Assembly (NCBI GenBank): GCA_033030425.1
Contig: JAUFSD010000009.1
Span: forward strand, 1,054,001 to 1,118,000
Direction: 5' to 3'
Origin: Verpa conica
Taxonomy: Eukaryota > Ascomycota > Pezizomycetes > Pezizales > Morchellaceae
DNA length: 64,000 nucleotides
This document shows, piece after piece, positions 27,114 to 38,453 of this stretch (position 1 is its first letter; every line of letters begins with the position of its first letter). The position numbers and the translations under genes were made by a program. The notes beneath the pieces are model-generated. The model searched no databases. It was not told the origin of the DNA and saw only the letters and a program-made list of their open reading frames with translations.

Positions 27114-28681
27114 AATAGGATGCTGGAAGAAGCGCGATGCAGGAAGATGACACTCGGGTCACTTAATACAGAGCGATGCAGGAACGAACGCGAGATGGAT
27201 GGAGATGATGCTTGAGAATAAAGGGCGAATAAAAATTAAAAATCCGACACTGAACTACAGTTTGAGGGGTGATAGATGGTTTTCTCAGACTGATGTATGA
27301 TGTGACGTTCTTTGAGTTGGGGATAGCCCTCTTGTGGATGGAGTGAGGTCAGAGGTCAGAGGTCAGTGGGAGAGGGAAGAGTGGTGATGGGGGATCTTCT
27401 TTTGTCCTGATCTGGCCTGGACAGGGAAGTCTCTGCCTGTCACTCGAGCTAGGACTCAACCAGCAACTAGTAAGGCACAAGCAGTGACAGAAATATGGAG
27501 AGGCGCACCGACAAAGTGAGACAAGCCCCAAAGCGAGAGTAATTTACTTTACTTCTGGGACCCGGTATGGGAAGAGAAGGAATAGGATTAGGATTAGGAA
27601 TAGGATAGGACTAGGGATAGCAATAATGAACAATGAACAAGACGAGAAGAGACGAGAAGAGACGAGAAGCCAGTTCAACAGTCAGCAGTCAGGTCAGCAG
27701 TTAAAGTCAACAGCCAGCACCAGTTATCAGAGAGCCGGAAGGAAGGAGATTGCCGAGATATGTGCATGATGTGCTGTGGCATCCTAATTACATAACGGTT
27801 AGCCACACTCTTGGCCTAGACGATGCAAAGTGCCACACCGCATAAATTGGAGTAAGATATATAGTAGATATAGTACTGCATATATGTAGGAGCTCTTCTT
27901 AGATCAAGCTGTGGTCTATTACCTGAGGGTTGAGGTCTCTTAGGCCCTGTATTCTTTACGCAAAATCTCCTTTTCGTCCATCTACTCTCGTTGCCATCCT
28001 TCTTTGCCGTCTATCAAGTCCTTTTAAAAGACCTCTGCCCTACATGTACTATATGTATTATCGTGCTACAACTTCTACATATATATGTAGTTCTAATCAA
28101 AGGGTTTTAGTCTTCAATTTATTAAATTTACCATACTTAAGGGAAACATGCACTACATGTAGTTTTATAAGAGTGATTCTATATTCCTCCTTTAGTCTTG
28201 CTCAACAGGAGTAGAAGACGTCGATAGGCTTCCATCTCCTGTTACTACGGCAACGTTACGGCGGGGTACAGACGCGAGACGCGGGGCGGCGCGTCTTCCC
28301 AGGCTGTAGCTCTGCCTCTCCCATTCAATTTTCTGCTACCCTGCCGCTAACACTGACATCACTCACTACCGTATCGATTTCCCTCCACCCCACCATCTCT
28401 TTCCCTCACTACCTCCTCCTCCCCACCATCTCCATCCAAATCTCCATCTGACAATTGCTCTTTCATCACAATTTTCTGTAGTAAACTCAGATATCAATTC
28501 TCTTCCTCTTCTGTATCTCTAAAATTGCTCCTGCTACCAAGATTTCCCTATCAGCTCCGACTTTTCCCTATCTCAAAACATCTTACTGCTCTTTAGTTAT
28601 CTCCCTTTTGGCTATTTCAACGCTCACCGCTATTGTCTTAACATCTACCCCTACCCCGTTTCTTATATCCATACGTTTATC
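27114..28681. other. Divergent promoter region, KH protein / coiled-coil gene A
   Basis: 1.57 kb between divergent genes. It contains the tandem repeat at 27585-27668 (listed), TACATGTA at 28041 and 28154, and a pyrimidine-rich stretch at 28370-28680 typical of a fungal 5' leader. An open frame at 27930-28214 has no recognisable content. Confidence 0.5.
27585..27668. repeat. Short tandem repeats
   Basis: A degenerate run of AGGATT/AGGAAT hexamers at about 27585-27620 is followed by three copies of the 10-mer GACGAGAAGA at about 27639-27668 (the last copy incomplete). They lie in the leader or promoter of the KH-domain gene. Confidence 0.7.
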
Positions 28682-31600
28682 ATGATTGGTATGTGTATGT
28701 CCTCTGCTTCGAGCAGCCTCTCAATCTTATCTACCTCCACCGGTTCCTTTTCTTCTGAACAGACTATGGAGGGAATTGGAGAAACCGAGATGAAGAGGGT
28801 CAAAACCAAAAAGAATAAGAAGAGAGGAGCTCAAGCCAGAGCGAATCATGAAGCCCGCAAAAGGGAAAAGAGAAGTATTAGCTACCAAACCTTGTCTTCC
28901 TCCTCCTCCTCATTTTCATCTCCACGGATCTCTATCTTTGGCTATATTAGCGGCTCATATGCGGCGTCTGGAAGCCAACTTGTGCAGGACGTTTATTCTA
29001 TTTATGAGTTGGTTGATGCTACTAGCAGTATTGATAAATTTGATAAGAGTGATAATTCTTATGATTCTGCTGCTAGTAGTACCGATAAATTTGATAAGGT
29101 TGATGATTCTTATGTTTCTGGGGGTTTCACCAAGTGTGAAGATTTTTTGGAAATTAATTCTGGCCCTTCGTGGCATCATGCTGAGGTTGGCTTACTCACT
29201 ACTTGCTTGTTGATATTTGTTGAGCTCTTATTGACTAGAAATTTAGGACAAGTACTTGGATACAATGGTGGAGCAGACCGAGGTGGTTAATAATCACTGG
29301 GTTGTTTCTCCAGGAGAGATCAAGGAGCTTCTCCAAGAGAAAGAATTGACCAACAAGACTACCTCTGAAGTAGCATCCGCAATCGAGTTAATTCCCGGAG
29401 TCAACGGGGTTTCTCAGAAGAGCGAGATCACTAAAGTTGATGAGAACTTTGGTGCATCCCCTGGAGTTAGTCCAGTCCAACAAACCCTTGAGAGATTTTC
29501 TGAGGAAACTATCGTGGGATGTAACCTTATTGAAGGCGCTACCGTTGAGAACACTACTATTGAAGATATTGTCAATAAAGAAAACATCACTAAACTTGAT
29601 AGACAAGCTACTGACACTCCCCCAAAGGCCGTTACTGGGTGGATTATGGATAAATCTGCTGGAACCATGGAAGCGGAGACTACCGCAAAATCCCTCACAG
29701 AACCAGTTGATATATCTGCCGAGGAGAATTCTAACTATGCTGTCACCAGAGGAGTTTATGATAAAATCGATGAAAACCAAGTTATCGTTATCGAAAAAAC
29801 TCCAAATCAATCCTCTAGGGTCATCGAAGGTGTAGCTGTCATTAGTTCGCCAAAAGAATTGATTGAAGAGGGACTTGGTGACTTTGGCACTGAAGAATTC
29901 CTCAACAATATTGATATGTCCTGTGGTAAAGAAACTTCAGAACTTACCCACATGATTCTGTTCAATGAACTGGCTAACTTTGAATGTCTCGCCGCAGAAG
30001 AAAATTTTAAGCTCACTACTGGAGGGCTTAAGGAAATAGCCGCCACTATATCGCCCCTTGAAGCTATTGCCCTTGAGACTGTCGATGGGACTATGAGGGA
30101 GATAGGCGAAGGCTCGACACAAAAAAAGGTGAAGAAGAGAAATAGGAACAGAGGGCCCATTAGTAGGGCTGCTGAGAAAGCTCGTAGGAAGGAGAGGAAG
30201 GCTGAGATGACCGGATCTCATGGCCCCTCCTCAGGCTTTAGTTCCTTATATGCTGTTAGTGGGGATCAGCTCACCGAGCAGGCTTACTCTCTCTATGATT
30301 CGGCTGATACTTCCCCTACTTCCTCTAACCATGATGATAGCCATGAAGCCTATGAGCACAGTATTTATAATACTAGACGATTTACCGAAAGTTATAGCAT
30401 TGAACTCCAGGACTCGTCGGACTTTATTCAGGGGCCGTCGGATTCTCTTGCTGATAGCGATATTGAGGTTTTTCACTTTCTACTTTAGATTGTTAGAATT
30501 CTTGCTAACTTTGAACTCAAGAGTGATTTATTGGGAAAGATTGAAGATAGTTGTCCAAAATTACTGGAGACTCTTGAGGCCTTGGGTTCTCTTGATATCG
30601 ATGTGGCTCTACAGAAGGAGGTTGCGGAGCAGGATATTGTCGAACCAGTGATTTTAGGCGGAGAAAATGAAACAGATTTCAAAAAAGTCATCATGCTAAT
30701 CAAGCCCAAAACGGGAGATGAGGACATAGGTGAAGATATAGAAGAAGTTACCAAAGAAGTTAGTCCCTATTTAGTCTTTTTTTTGTGATCATAGCTTACC
30801 TAATTATTTCTAGGTTGAATCTGAAGCAATGGATGTTCTTAAAGACCTTAATGAGGTTCTAATCATGGAAGCTGAAAAAAAGAATGAGATTTTTGTAGCT
30901 CAAATGATCAAAGAGTATAACGAGAGAATCAAAGCTCTGGAAGCAGAGATTAGCGAAAAGGATTCCGAGCTTAGGGATTTGAAGCAAACAATGAGTATGC
31001 AGCAGGATGAAGTAAGTACAGAAGATACTTCAAAATCTTTTAGAAGGATTGAGACTAATAAATGTATGTGATAAAAGAATATCGAGAGTGTGGCAGAGGC
31101 ACAAACTAAAGCTTCCAAAGAGATTGAAAATAAGGAGAGAGAGAACATGGAAACAGTATTGTATAAGGAGAGGGAGAATACTGAAAATGCGGTTAAGAGG
31201 GAATCTGAGACTGCTAAACAACTCGAGGTCTTGACACAAAACTTCAATTACATGCAGGAACAATATGTCTCCGGGTTTGCAAATTTCGAGGTCGAAAAGA
31301 TGCAGCTACAGAAGAAAATCGACAGGATTGACAAACAGAGCGTTTCCCTTCAGGCGGAAGCGAATGCTAACAATGAGCTTTTAAGAAAAAGCTATAAGAT
31401 TGTCCGTGACCTTAAGGACCAATTCAAGCTTCTAGTCCAAGGGTCAGAAGCTATTGGCGGAGGGACTGTGAAAATGCCGCTACCTACACTCAGCATGATG
31501 AACTCTAGCATCAAGGAACTTAAGCAGCTCATGCAAATGAACGAGGGCATCGAGTACGAGCAGGCTTTAGCAAGGCAAGGAAGATCCGATGCAATTGATG

Positions 31601-31986
31601 CAGCTCTCTTGAGAATTGATAGGGAGAAAATGGCTAAAGATTTTGCATCGTGGGAGACTAAGTGCCAGAAGTTTCTTGCGAGAAAACCGACTATTGCTGC
31701 TTACGTTAGCACTAATAGCAGCCCTCCAGCAGCATTGATCACTAATGTTACAAAGGAGGACAATAGTCTCATCAATCAGGTTACTGTTCATGCAAAGGCC
31801 GGGTTTAAGAAGCATGGAAACAAGGGCAAGGGAAAGGGAAAGAAGAGCAATGTGGCGGCCACCGTGGATACACCAGTCTTTACTGATGGAATTCCAGAGG
31901 GCAACTTTGAGGATGGAATTCGTGCGCTTTTTCGCCGAGAATCACCAAACTTCGAAGGTTTCGGGGGTAGGATTGGAAAATGTTGA
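28682..31986 (+). CDS. Coiled-coil protein of an unrecognised family, paralogue A
   Basis: Proposed exons 28682-29185, 29247-30467, 30522-30758, 30814-31011 and 31078-31986, introns 61, 54, 55 and 66 nt, all phase 0; 1022 aa. I know no family for it. The N-terminal half has two copies of a module: a Lys/Arg-rich helix (about residues 38-60 and about 475-500), a Ser-rich stretch, and a motif YAxSGxQLxxxxYSxYxxxD. Between them is an acidic, low-complexity part. From about residue 660 a long charged coiled coil runs to about 860, then a conserved box MMNSSIKELKQLMQ...EQALARQGRSDA shared with the neighbour, and a Lys/Gly-rich tail. No signal peptide or membrane segment is seen. The first two donors (GTTGGC, GTTTTT) are weak, so exons 2-3 need transcript support. 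Probably a scaffold or nuclear protein, but the role is unknown. Confidence 0.72.
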
Positions 31987-32845
31987 TTAAATTGATTAGG
32001 TTTATATTTGGGAGGTTTTGGGTGGAGGATAAAGAATGATTGTACAAGTAAAACATATATAACTTGGATAACACGAAAATAAATTCTTTTCAAGTCCTTT
32101 GATTTTCTCGGCTACTTCTGCTTAGGTCGTTTTTAGCTTTTATAGTCATATTTAGTATAGTTACCCTACTACCTCGGATTAAAATTCGTTGTGCATTTGT
32201 ACAACAGCAGTAGACTAATCAGTTAGCTGTATAAAGCTGCATGTAACTGTAGACTAGTGGGGGGGGGTTTAATATCAAAGCACGATATTTGGTGTTACGG
32301 AGCTGGTGCACAGGTTAACATTCAGGAGGCCATATTTACCAGGTGTTATATTTAAAATTAAATCCATAATAAGCTTGCACCCTCTATCATTGGGGATAGC
32401 TTGCATTGCCTTGTGTCCCGAGGTTGAATGCCTTTTTTTAGGGGAAGGGGTGAGGTTTTGGTTATCGAGCGTATAATTTCAGGAGAAACTGTTATAAATA
32501 TAATTTACCAGTTAAATTGATTTATCTAGACTCATGTAATGTCAGTCGCACAATTTAGAATGGTCTGGACTGCCAAGAGAAGCGAAGCCCTTGGCAGAGG
32601 GCCCTCCCTTTATATTCACCCCACTCTAGGATATTTCCCTCCCCTCTCTTTTCCTTCTAAGTTTCATCTATCTACCATAAAAAATCTGTTTAGCCCACAA
32701 CGTCTTTCATCAGCTTATATTTAACTTGATATCTATGCCCTTTCTCGATAATCTACATATACTGATTTAGGTTTTGGGTCGTTAGCTTTTGTTGGCTCCA
32801 CAGTTGGTTCTCAAAACGATTATATATCGACTGAATACCCCCATC
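31987..32845. other. Spacer between the two paralogues
   Basis: 859 bp, AT-rich, containing the 3' UTR of gene A (AATAAA at about 32079-32084) and the promoter of gene B. A 9-G tract is at 32259-32267. The candidate short frame at 32539-32724 was not supported. Confidence 0.5.
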
Positions 32846-34987
32846 ATGTATCCTATTACATATCTTGAGAGGCTTACTATTGCGGCATGGTATTTCGATG
32901 AGGAGAGGCTAGTAAAAAATGGACTTACTACCAACTTTAAGAATGTTTTGGCCATTGTTCCCTTCCAATGGGACCTTCTCCAGAACGGACAACCTAATTC
33001 CAGCTACGGCCTTGGTGAATGCATTCAGCTCTCCCAATTTATGCACCAATTTGAGGTCGGTAGGCAAGAGTTAAGAAGTATTTTGCTCGGGAAATATGGG
33101 GATAACCTTCGGAAACAATGGTCGGGTGATATAAACCCTAGAAAACGCGAGAATTTTGTGCTCTGCGCCTTTATTGAGGTTTCTAAAGATCCAGAATTTG
33201 CTAAATTCCACCGTTTCGTGATTGATCTTAAGGCTGATCAGTTCTTGGAGGATGATGGACAAGGGTTTTTTGATATTATTAAGAAGCTGGTAGATTATAA
33301 GGGTCATTATGATTGTGCGAGGATTGTCACTCCCACTATTATTAAAGTTTTCAATCAATGGACCCTAGATACTCCGGATGGGGATGGGGATGAGCTGAAC
33401 CTACTTAAGTGGAATTGTGTGGTGTCACGTTCTATTTTCATAACTCGTGCCTGCCGTATTATTTTGGAATTTTTTGGTAGTGGATCTAGGGTTGAGATTA
33501 GTTTAAAGGTATCTCTTTCTTTTATTTCGCTGTTTTTGATTACTGTTTCTTCTTTGCACGATTTAACAGTAAAACCAGCTACTAACAATCCTTGTGTACA
33601 GCAATCTTCGTCGCAGGATCTGACTAGACTAAACCGTGAACTACAGATTTCCGGGACTACTCAAGAGAATCTACCAAAAAATAGAAGGTCCAGGCGGAAT
33701 AAAAAGAGAAATGCCAGTTTCAAGGCGAGCCATGACATGCAGTGGGAGAAGTGTGAAACAGGCACCCAAGATATCGTTGAATCTAAATCCGCCAGCCTCC
33801 TGGCACAGGAGTCAACAGAATACGCTAGCAGTTCCTCATACACTATGCCTAGGAATCAGTCTGCACAAGAACTTTCTATGCACGGGGCTGGACTCAACAA
33901 TGAGAAAAATTGCTGTACTAAAGCTTATAATTTGAATAACCCAGAAAACTCTCTTAGTGTTAAAGTAGTCCCTGAACTAGTTTACAAAGGGGTGTCTGGA
34001 GTCGTTTTAGAGGGCTCTGAGAAGGCAGGAGCGGAGGGGGGGGAGGAAGAGGAGGAAGAGGAGGTTACTAACCGTCTTGATGAATCCACCCACCTCGATA
34101 CAAGGATTGTCACGGGTACCAACGAGGGTTTTCAGCAAGGAAACGGGGGGTTAACTGAGATATTTACTCAAAGGCTTGATAAAAATGTTAGTGAGGAAGG
34201 CTTGGAAGAAAATATTAGAGCAAAGATTTCTAAAGGATATGAAGGGAAGCTAAGGCTATTGGAGGATGAAATCGGGGAAAGAGATAAACAGCTTAGAGCT
34301 GAAATCAAAGAGAAGCTTCTTATCCAGGAAGAAGTGTCGATATTAAGGAGAAAGTACAAAGATGCGGGTAATAAGCTTATAATAGCCAAAGGATTCTGTG
34401 ACAGGGAGCTAGAGGACATGAGAATCTCCACTCGAAAGGAGATCGAAAATACAAAGGAAGCTACCGAGAAGGCCATTGAGAAGGCCATGAATGCTGCGCG
34501 ACTTAAGGTGGAGACGTTAAAGGCAGCTACGGATAAACGGGTCAAGATGGTCAAAAAACTTGCAAAAACCGAAAAGAAATACGCCCAAAGCGCTGATAAT
34601 AAGGTGGCTAAGAAAGACAAAGAACTCAGCCTTCTAACAGAACAGCTAAAGGTTTTCCATGAGCAGCTTAGAACACTCGAAACAACCCTTCAGCTCCTCA
34701 CAGATAAATACGCCCAACTAAAACTTAGCAGTGAGGCAAACATTAAAGTGATGAAGGAGGGCTATAAAATGGTTGTGGGGCTTAAAGATTCTCTAAAGGT
34801 ATTAACCATGAGTGGAAGGTACCGTAATTTGTCGCTCCTCAATATGGTCATGCTCAACGCCTCAGTCAAAGAGCTTAAACAGTTACTCCAAACTTGTGAT
34901 GAGGTGAAGTGGGAGCAAGCTCTCATAAGGGAGAGTAAGTCAGATGCTCTCGAGCCGGTTGTTGAACTTACCATTGGGAGGGTTTGA
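32846..34987 (+). CDS. Coiled-coil protein of an unrecognised family, paralogue B
   Basis: Two exons, 32846-33508 and 33602-34987, 682 aa. The 93-nt segment 33509-33601 is in frame but has a GTATCT donor, a CTACTAAC branch site and a TGTACAG acceptor, so I treat it as an intron. Residues 1-220 form a globular domain, MYPITYLERLTIAAWYFDEE onward, that paralogue A lacks and that I do not recognise. A basic run RRSRRNKKRNAS follows, an acidic patch with poly-Glu, and a coiled coil of about 230 residues. It ends with a box VMLNASVKELKQLLQ...WEQALIRESKSDALE, closely matching A. The protein stops about 100 residues earlier than A relative to that box. The first ATG at 32846 was chosen; the frame runs further up without ATG. 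Confidence 0.74.
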   Translation: MYPITYLERLTIAAWYFDEERLVKNGLTTNFKNVLAIVPFQWDLLQNGQPNSSYGLGECIQLSQFMHQFEVGRQELRSILLGKYGDNLRKQWSGDINPRKRENFVLCAFIEVSKDPEFAKFHRFVIDLKADQFLEDDGQGFFDIIKKLVDYKGHYDCARIVTPTIIKVFNQWTLDTPDGDGDELNLLKWNCVVSRSIFITRACRIILEFFGSGSRVEISLKVSLSFISLFLITVSSLHDLTVKPATNNPCVQQSSSQDLTRLNRELQISGTTQENLPKNRRSRRNKKRNASFKASHDMQWEKCETGTQDIVESKSASLLAQESTEYASSSSYTMPRNQSAQELSMHGAGLNNEKNCCTKAYNLNNPENSLSVKVVPELVYKGVSGVVLEGSEKAGAEGGEEEEEEEVTNRLDESTHLDTRIVTGTNEGFQQGNGGLTEIFTQRLDKNVSEEGLEENIRAKISKGYEGKLRLLEDEIGERDKQLRAEIKEKLLIQEEVSILRRKYKDAGNKLIIAKGFCDRELEDMRISTRKEIENTKEATEKAIEKAMNAARLKVETLKAATDKRVKMVKKLAKTEKKYAQSADNKVAKKDKELSLLTEQLKVFHEQLRTLETTLQLLTDKYAQLKLSSEANIKVMKEGYKMVVGLKDSLKVLTMSGRYRNLSLLNMVMLNASVKELKQLLQTCDEVKWEQALIRESKSDALEPVVELTIGRV

Positions 34988-37900
34988 TTTATCAAGAGTT
35001 TCGTTCGGCAAGGAGCTACAACGGTCGCGAGAATGGGGTGATAGTCTAGGAGGAGCCCAATGTGCCAGTAACCATCCAGTAATGGATACTTCGGCTCTAA
35101 GAGGCGTGAATATTGGCCAAGGTGGCCTTTTTCTTGTATTTTGTAATAGGCTAGAAGGGGTCGAGCGTTGGTGTTGTAGCAGGTGTATAAAATTAGTAAG
35201 GTTCCTATTTTCATGTACTAGTCTGATCTAGCTTAGAGAGGAAGATTGTACACCTCTATGGTATGGGGACATTAAAAATTACATGTAGGACTGGGATATA
35301 GCCCCGCGGGGTTCCTAATTTCTCTTACGTTTCCTTCTCATCACCGGCCTGGGTTTTATCCATATCTCATGTAATTTAAGTCAATCCAGCCCCAAATTAC
35401 CGTCATCAATAGGTCAGATAAAATTATTTCATAATATAATTTTAAGTATTTGAATAAACAGTTTGTGCATGTAATTGTTTTGACAACTGGGCGGAGGTGT
35501 GGGGATTTATCAGCATGATCTGTGCAACTTTAGCAACCCTGATATTACCCCCGCGCGCGCGGCCTAGGATAAAGTTTTTTCTGTTAACAAAGAGACTTGA
35601 GTGTGTTTACGTTTATTGAAAATTTATCCCAGGGTCAGTTGCCTTAATTTATCTGGAATAAATGGAATAATAAATAGAATAGCGGAGAGACTTTTTGGGG
35701 ATAAGGGAGAGTCAGTCTTCATGACGATTTTTGTTTGGGTAGGGATATTCAACAAGATTTAACTCTCGCTTCTACACGAAAAAAAAACCCATATATTTAT
35801 TTATGGCCAATTCATTCATCTATTTATTCACACGAAAAATTGGGCTCCATGTACTTATGATTAATTCATTCATTCACACGGAAAGGCTCCGACTCATGGG
35901 TAATCACTCGGGTCTATAACTTCATATGATGAGCTAGGAACGTGCTCTGATAGAGCTATGTACCATCAAAAATTAGGAATTTTAGTTCCCGATTACAAAA
36001 GTCAGGCTAATTTCATATACAGCAAGCCAATAGTTGACCTAAGAGGTTACAAACTCTGTTTACTGTATCATCGTGGGTTTCGGACAATCTTCCAGTACGG
36101 GTTATGTAGGAACCAAATTAATAACCCATCTCGAAATCTCACATGGGTGTTTATCTGAAGAATAGAAATATGAGATACGTGGTCACTTTATCTTGGCGGC
36201 GTATTCTCTGAACACAGGCGAGTTCGATACTGAAACGAACCTAGAGTATCCTCTGCTGACTGCGCTACCAACAAGCATTCCACTCCCTTGGAATGATATG
36301 ATGTGTAGAATGTACACGTACGGCCCATATGCAGAAGTGCTTATGAAACATGTCTTGGATTGTGCAAAAAAGAACATAAGATCTCTCTATTGGAGATTTT
36401 AGCACGGTGCTGCAAGAGAAAAATAAAAAGAAAAAAGTATATATACGATAAAGGCTAGTTTGGACTTCATCTATATAATTTAATATTCATATTTTATAAG
36501 TACATAGAAGTATCTCGCTGTCTATGCCTATATTATTTAGCATAAAACCTCACCCGATTTATATAGTACCGTCGGGGTTTTTGACTACGAAGCCTTATTC
36601 CATCATTCGAAACCTGTTTCACGAATAATTCTGCAAGCCATACGCGCAATCATTACTGATACGTGGAGATGCCGTCCGGCTCGACTTGTCACGGATCAGG
36701 ATCAGCGACATGGATTATAGATCTAAATGTTTCATGACTCGCTTGAAGATTGGATGATATGCAACCATGTGGCAGTGGTTTTTTACTTTTGCGTGACCAG
36801 GGGTACTTGGGATGAATCACACAGAGGAAAAAAGAAAGAAAACACCACGTTGAGGAAAAAAGTGATAACGAGTGATAGTCTATGGCTATTAGTATTATGA
36901 ATGAGGAGGTTTCAAGGCTGGGAAATTTACTAATCTCCAGGCCATTCCAGCCCTCTCCCATCCTTTAAGTATTATAGACTTAATTAGCTACCTATCCTGT
37001 TTCAGAAGCATCTCGAAAAAAGCGTGATAGTTCAGCTGAGAGCTAGCTGAAATAGGTAGCATGTGTATTTGTAAATCTGAGGTAGGTGACCTATCATTGG
37101 GGTAGTCGCTAGAGGAAACACTCCTGTAGGCTGTGCTTGTAATGACTTTAAAAACACCACAATATCGCAGCGCGAGTTGCAGCAGAGTTTAGGAAATTCG
37201 GTAACTCTACCCATCTAGACATGGGAAGACAGCTGAAGGTGCTGTTTAGGAGAAGCGCGTATCAAAGGGAAGTGTCAGAAGCGAGGTCACGAGAAAACCC
37301 CAAGACATCCGGCAATGCTGGCGCCTATAGGGCAGTAGAAGTACCTATCTAGGTAAATTATGTGCTAAATATACTTGTATTACCGCTTAACTACACGTTA
37401 TAATTTCTTGAAGAATAATTTCAGGGTCGCGATGTTTTGTCGCGGTGTTTGGAATGGACGGGATGGACCAAGGGTTATTTCCAAAACGAGGTTATTAAGG
37501 GAGAATGTGCGGAAAAAAAGGCACGAAACGGGGAAACTTGGCTCGTTTGAGGCTTATTTTTAGGTAGGTGCGGGCGCCACTAAACGGCTGGGTGGCGACT
37601 GAGGATCTACATGCATGTCATAGCCGAAACGGGGTTAGGTGACGTTTCTTCTGGAGCCGAAGGCAGAAAGATGCAGGAAATACTCTAAAGCCCCAGTCTG
37701 TATCTGCAGGGTCTACATTCAATCGTCAAAGAGAGAGAGCTTCGGCCACTCACCGCAATGGCCCGGGTAGCCGCGGACAGGGACAGAATCAGGCCCAGGA
37801 ACAAGGCTGCAGAGGATTTTTGAAAGGAAGCCGGGGCAATGGAGAATTCTATTGGTCGTGAATAGTATCCTTACCTCTCTATTACCGCTGCACAATGACG

Positions 37901-38453
37901 GTCAAATTCAACCCGCCGATCCTCTAGTAGGAATCCTGCTGAATGGGCGACTCTCGTTGGTTGTTTCTATTCAAGTCAGTAATAGTAGTGATTCAGGTGG
38001 GGATAAATACGGACATATTTGTCTAGTCCAGAGCCGTTTGGGTTTCACTATTCTATCTGATTACCCCCCCCCCCCCCTGTCTTTGTCAGTCAAGCTCATA
38101 AGTCAACTGTTCCCTCCACGAAGGACAAGACAGTACTCTTCAGTTTCTTATTCTTTATTTCTTTATTTCCTTTTTTTCCCTTAGTTTTTTCTTTTTGGCT
38201 GCTGGTCAGGTACTCATTACATTCTCTAACGACGTTTTACGGTTTCAAGTCATTCAACCTCAAAACATCACGGATAAAGAGATTGAATACCCAGAATAGT
38301 ATTCCTCTTTACTCGTTAAGCCTCCCATTCAATTACAACTATAACAACAATCCTCTATATCACTTCTTTGCTGGTCATAAAACAAATACCTTTCAACTAC
38401 TCCCTCCGCGGGATTTTCTCCTTTTTTCTCTCTCTTTTCTCTTTTCCATCACC
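34988..38453. other. Long gene-poor spacer
   Basis: 3.5 kb, mostly AT-rich. The right end (about 37850-38453) is the prm1 promoter and leader, with a 14-C tract at 38064-38077. Overlapping frames at 36183-36402 have no family resemblance on either strand. TACATGTA is at 35280-35287. No gene or RNA recognised. Confidence 0.5.
35773..35902. repeat. Imperfect tandem repeat, about three units
   Basis: Units of about 45-55 bp, each opening with ACACGAAAAA or ACACGGAAAG, then a CTCCAT-like part and AATTCATTCAT. Starts are near 35774, 35831 and 35876. The copies have diverged, so this is an old minisatellite. Confidence 0.5.

Noticed and set aside
36183..36402. Overlapping short frames in the 35-38 kb spacer
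   Set aside because: Both strands open but neither recognisable; probably chance.
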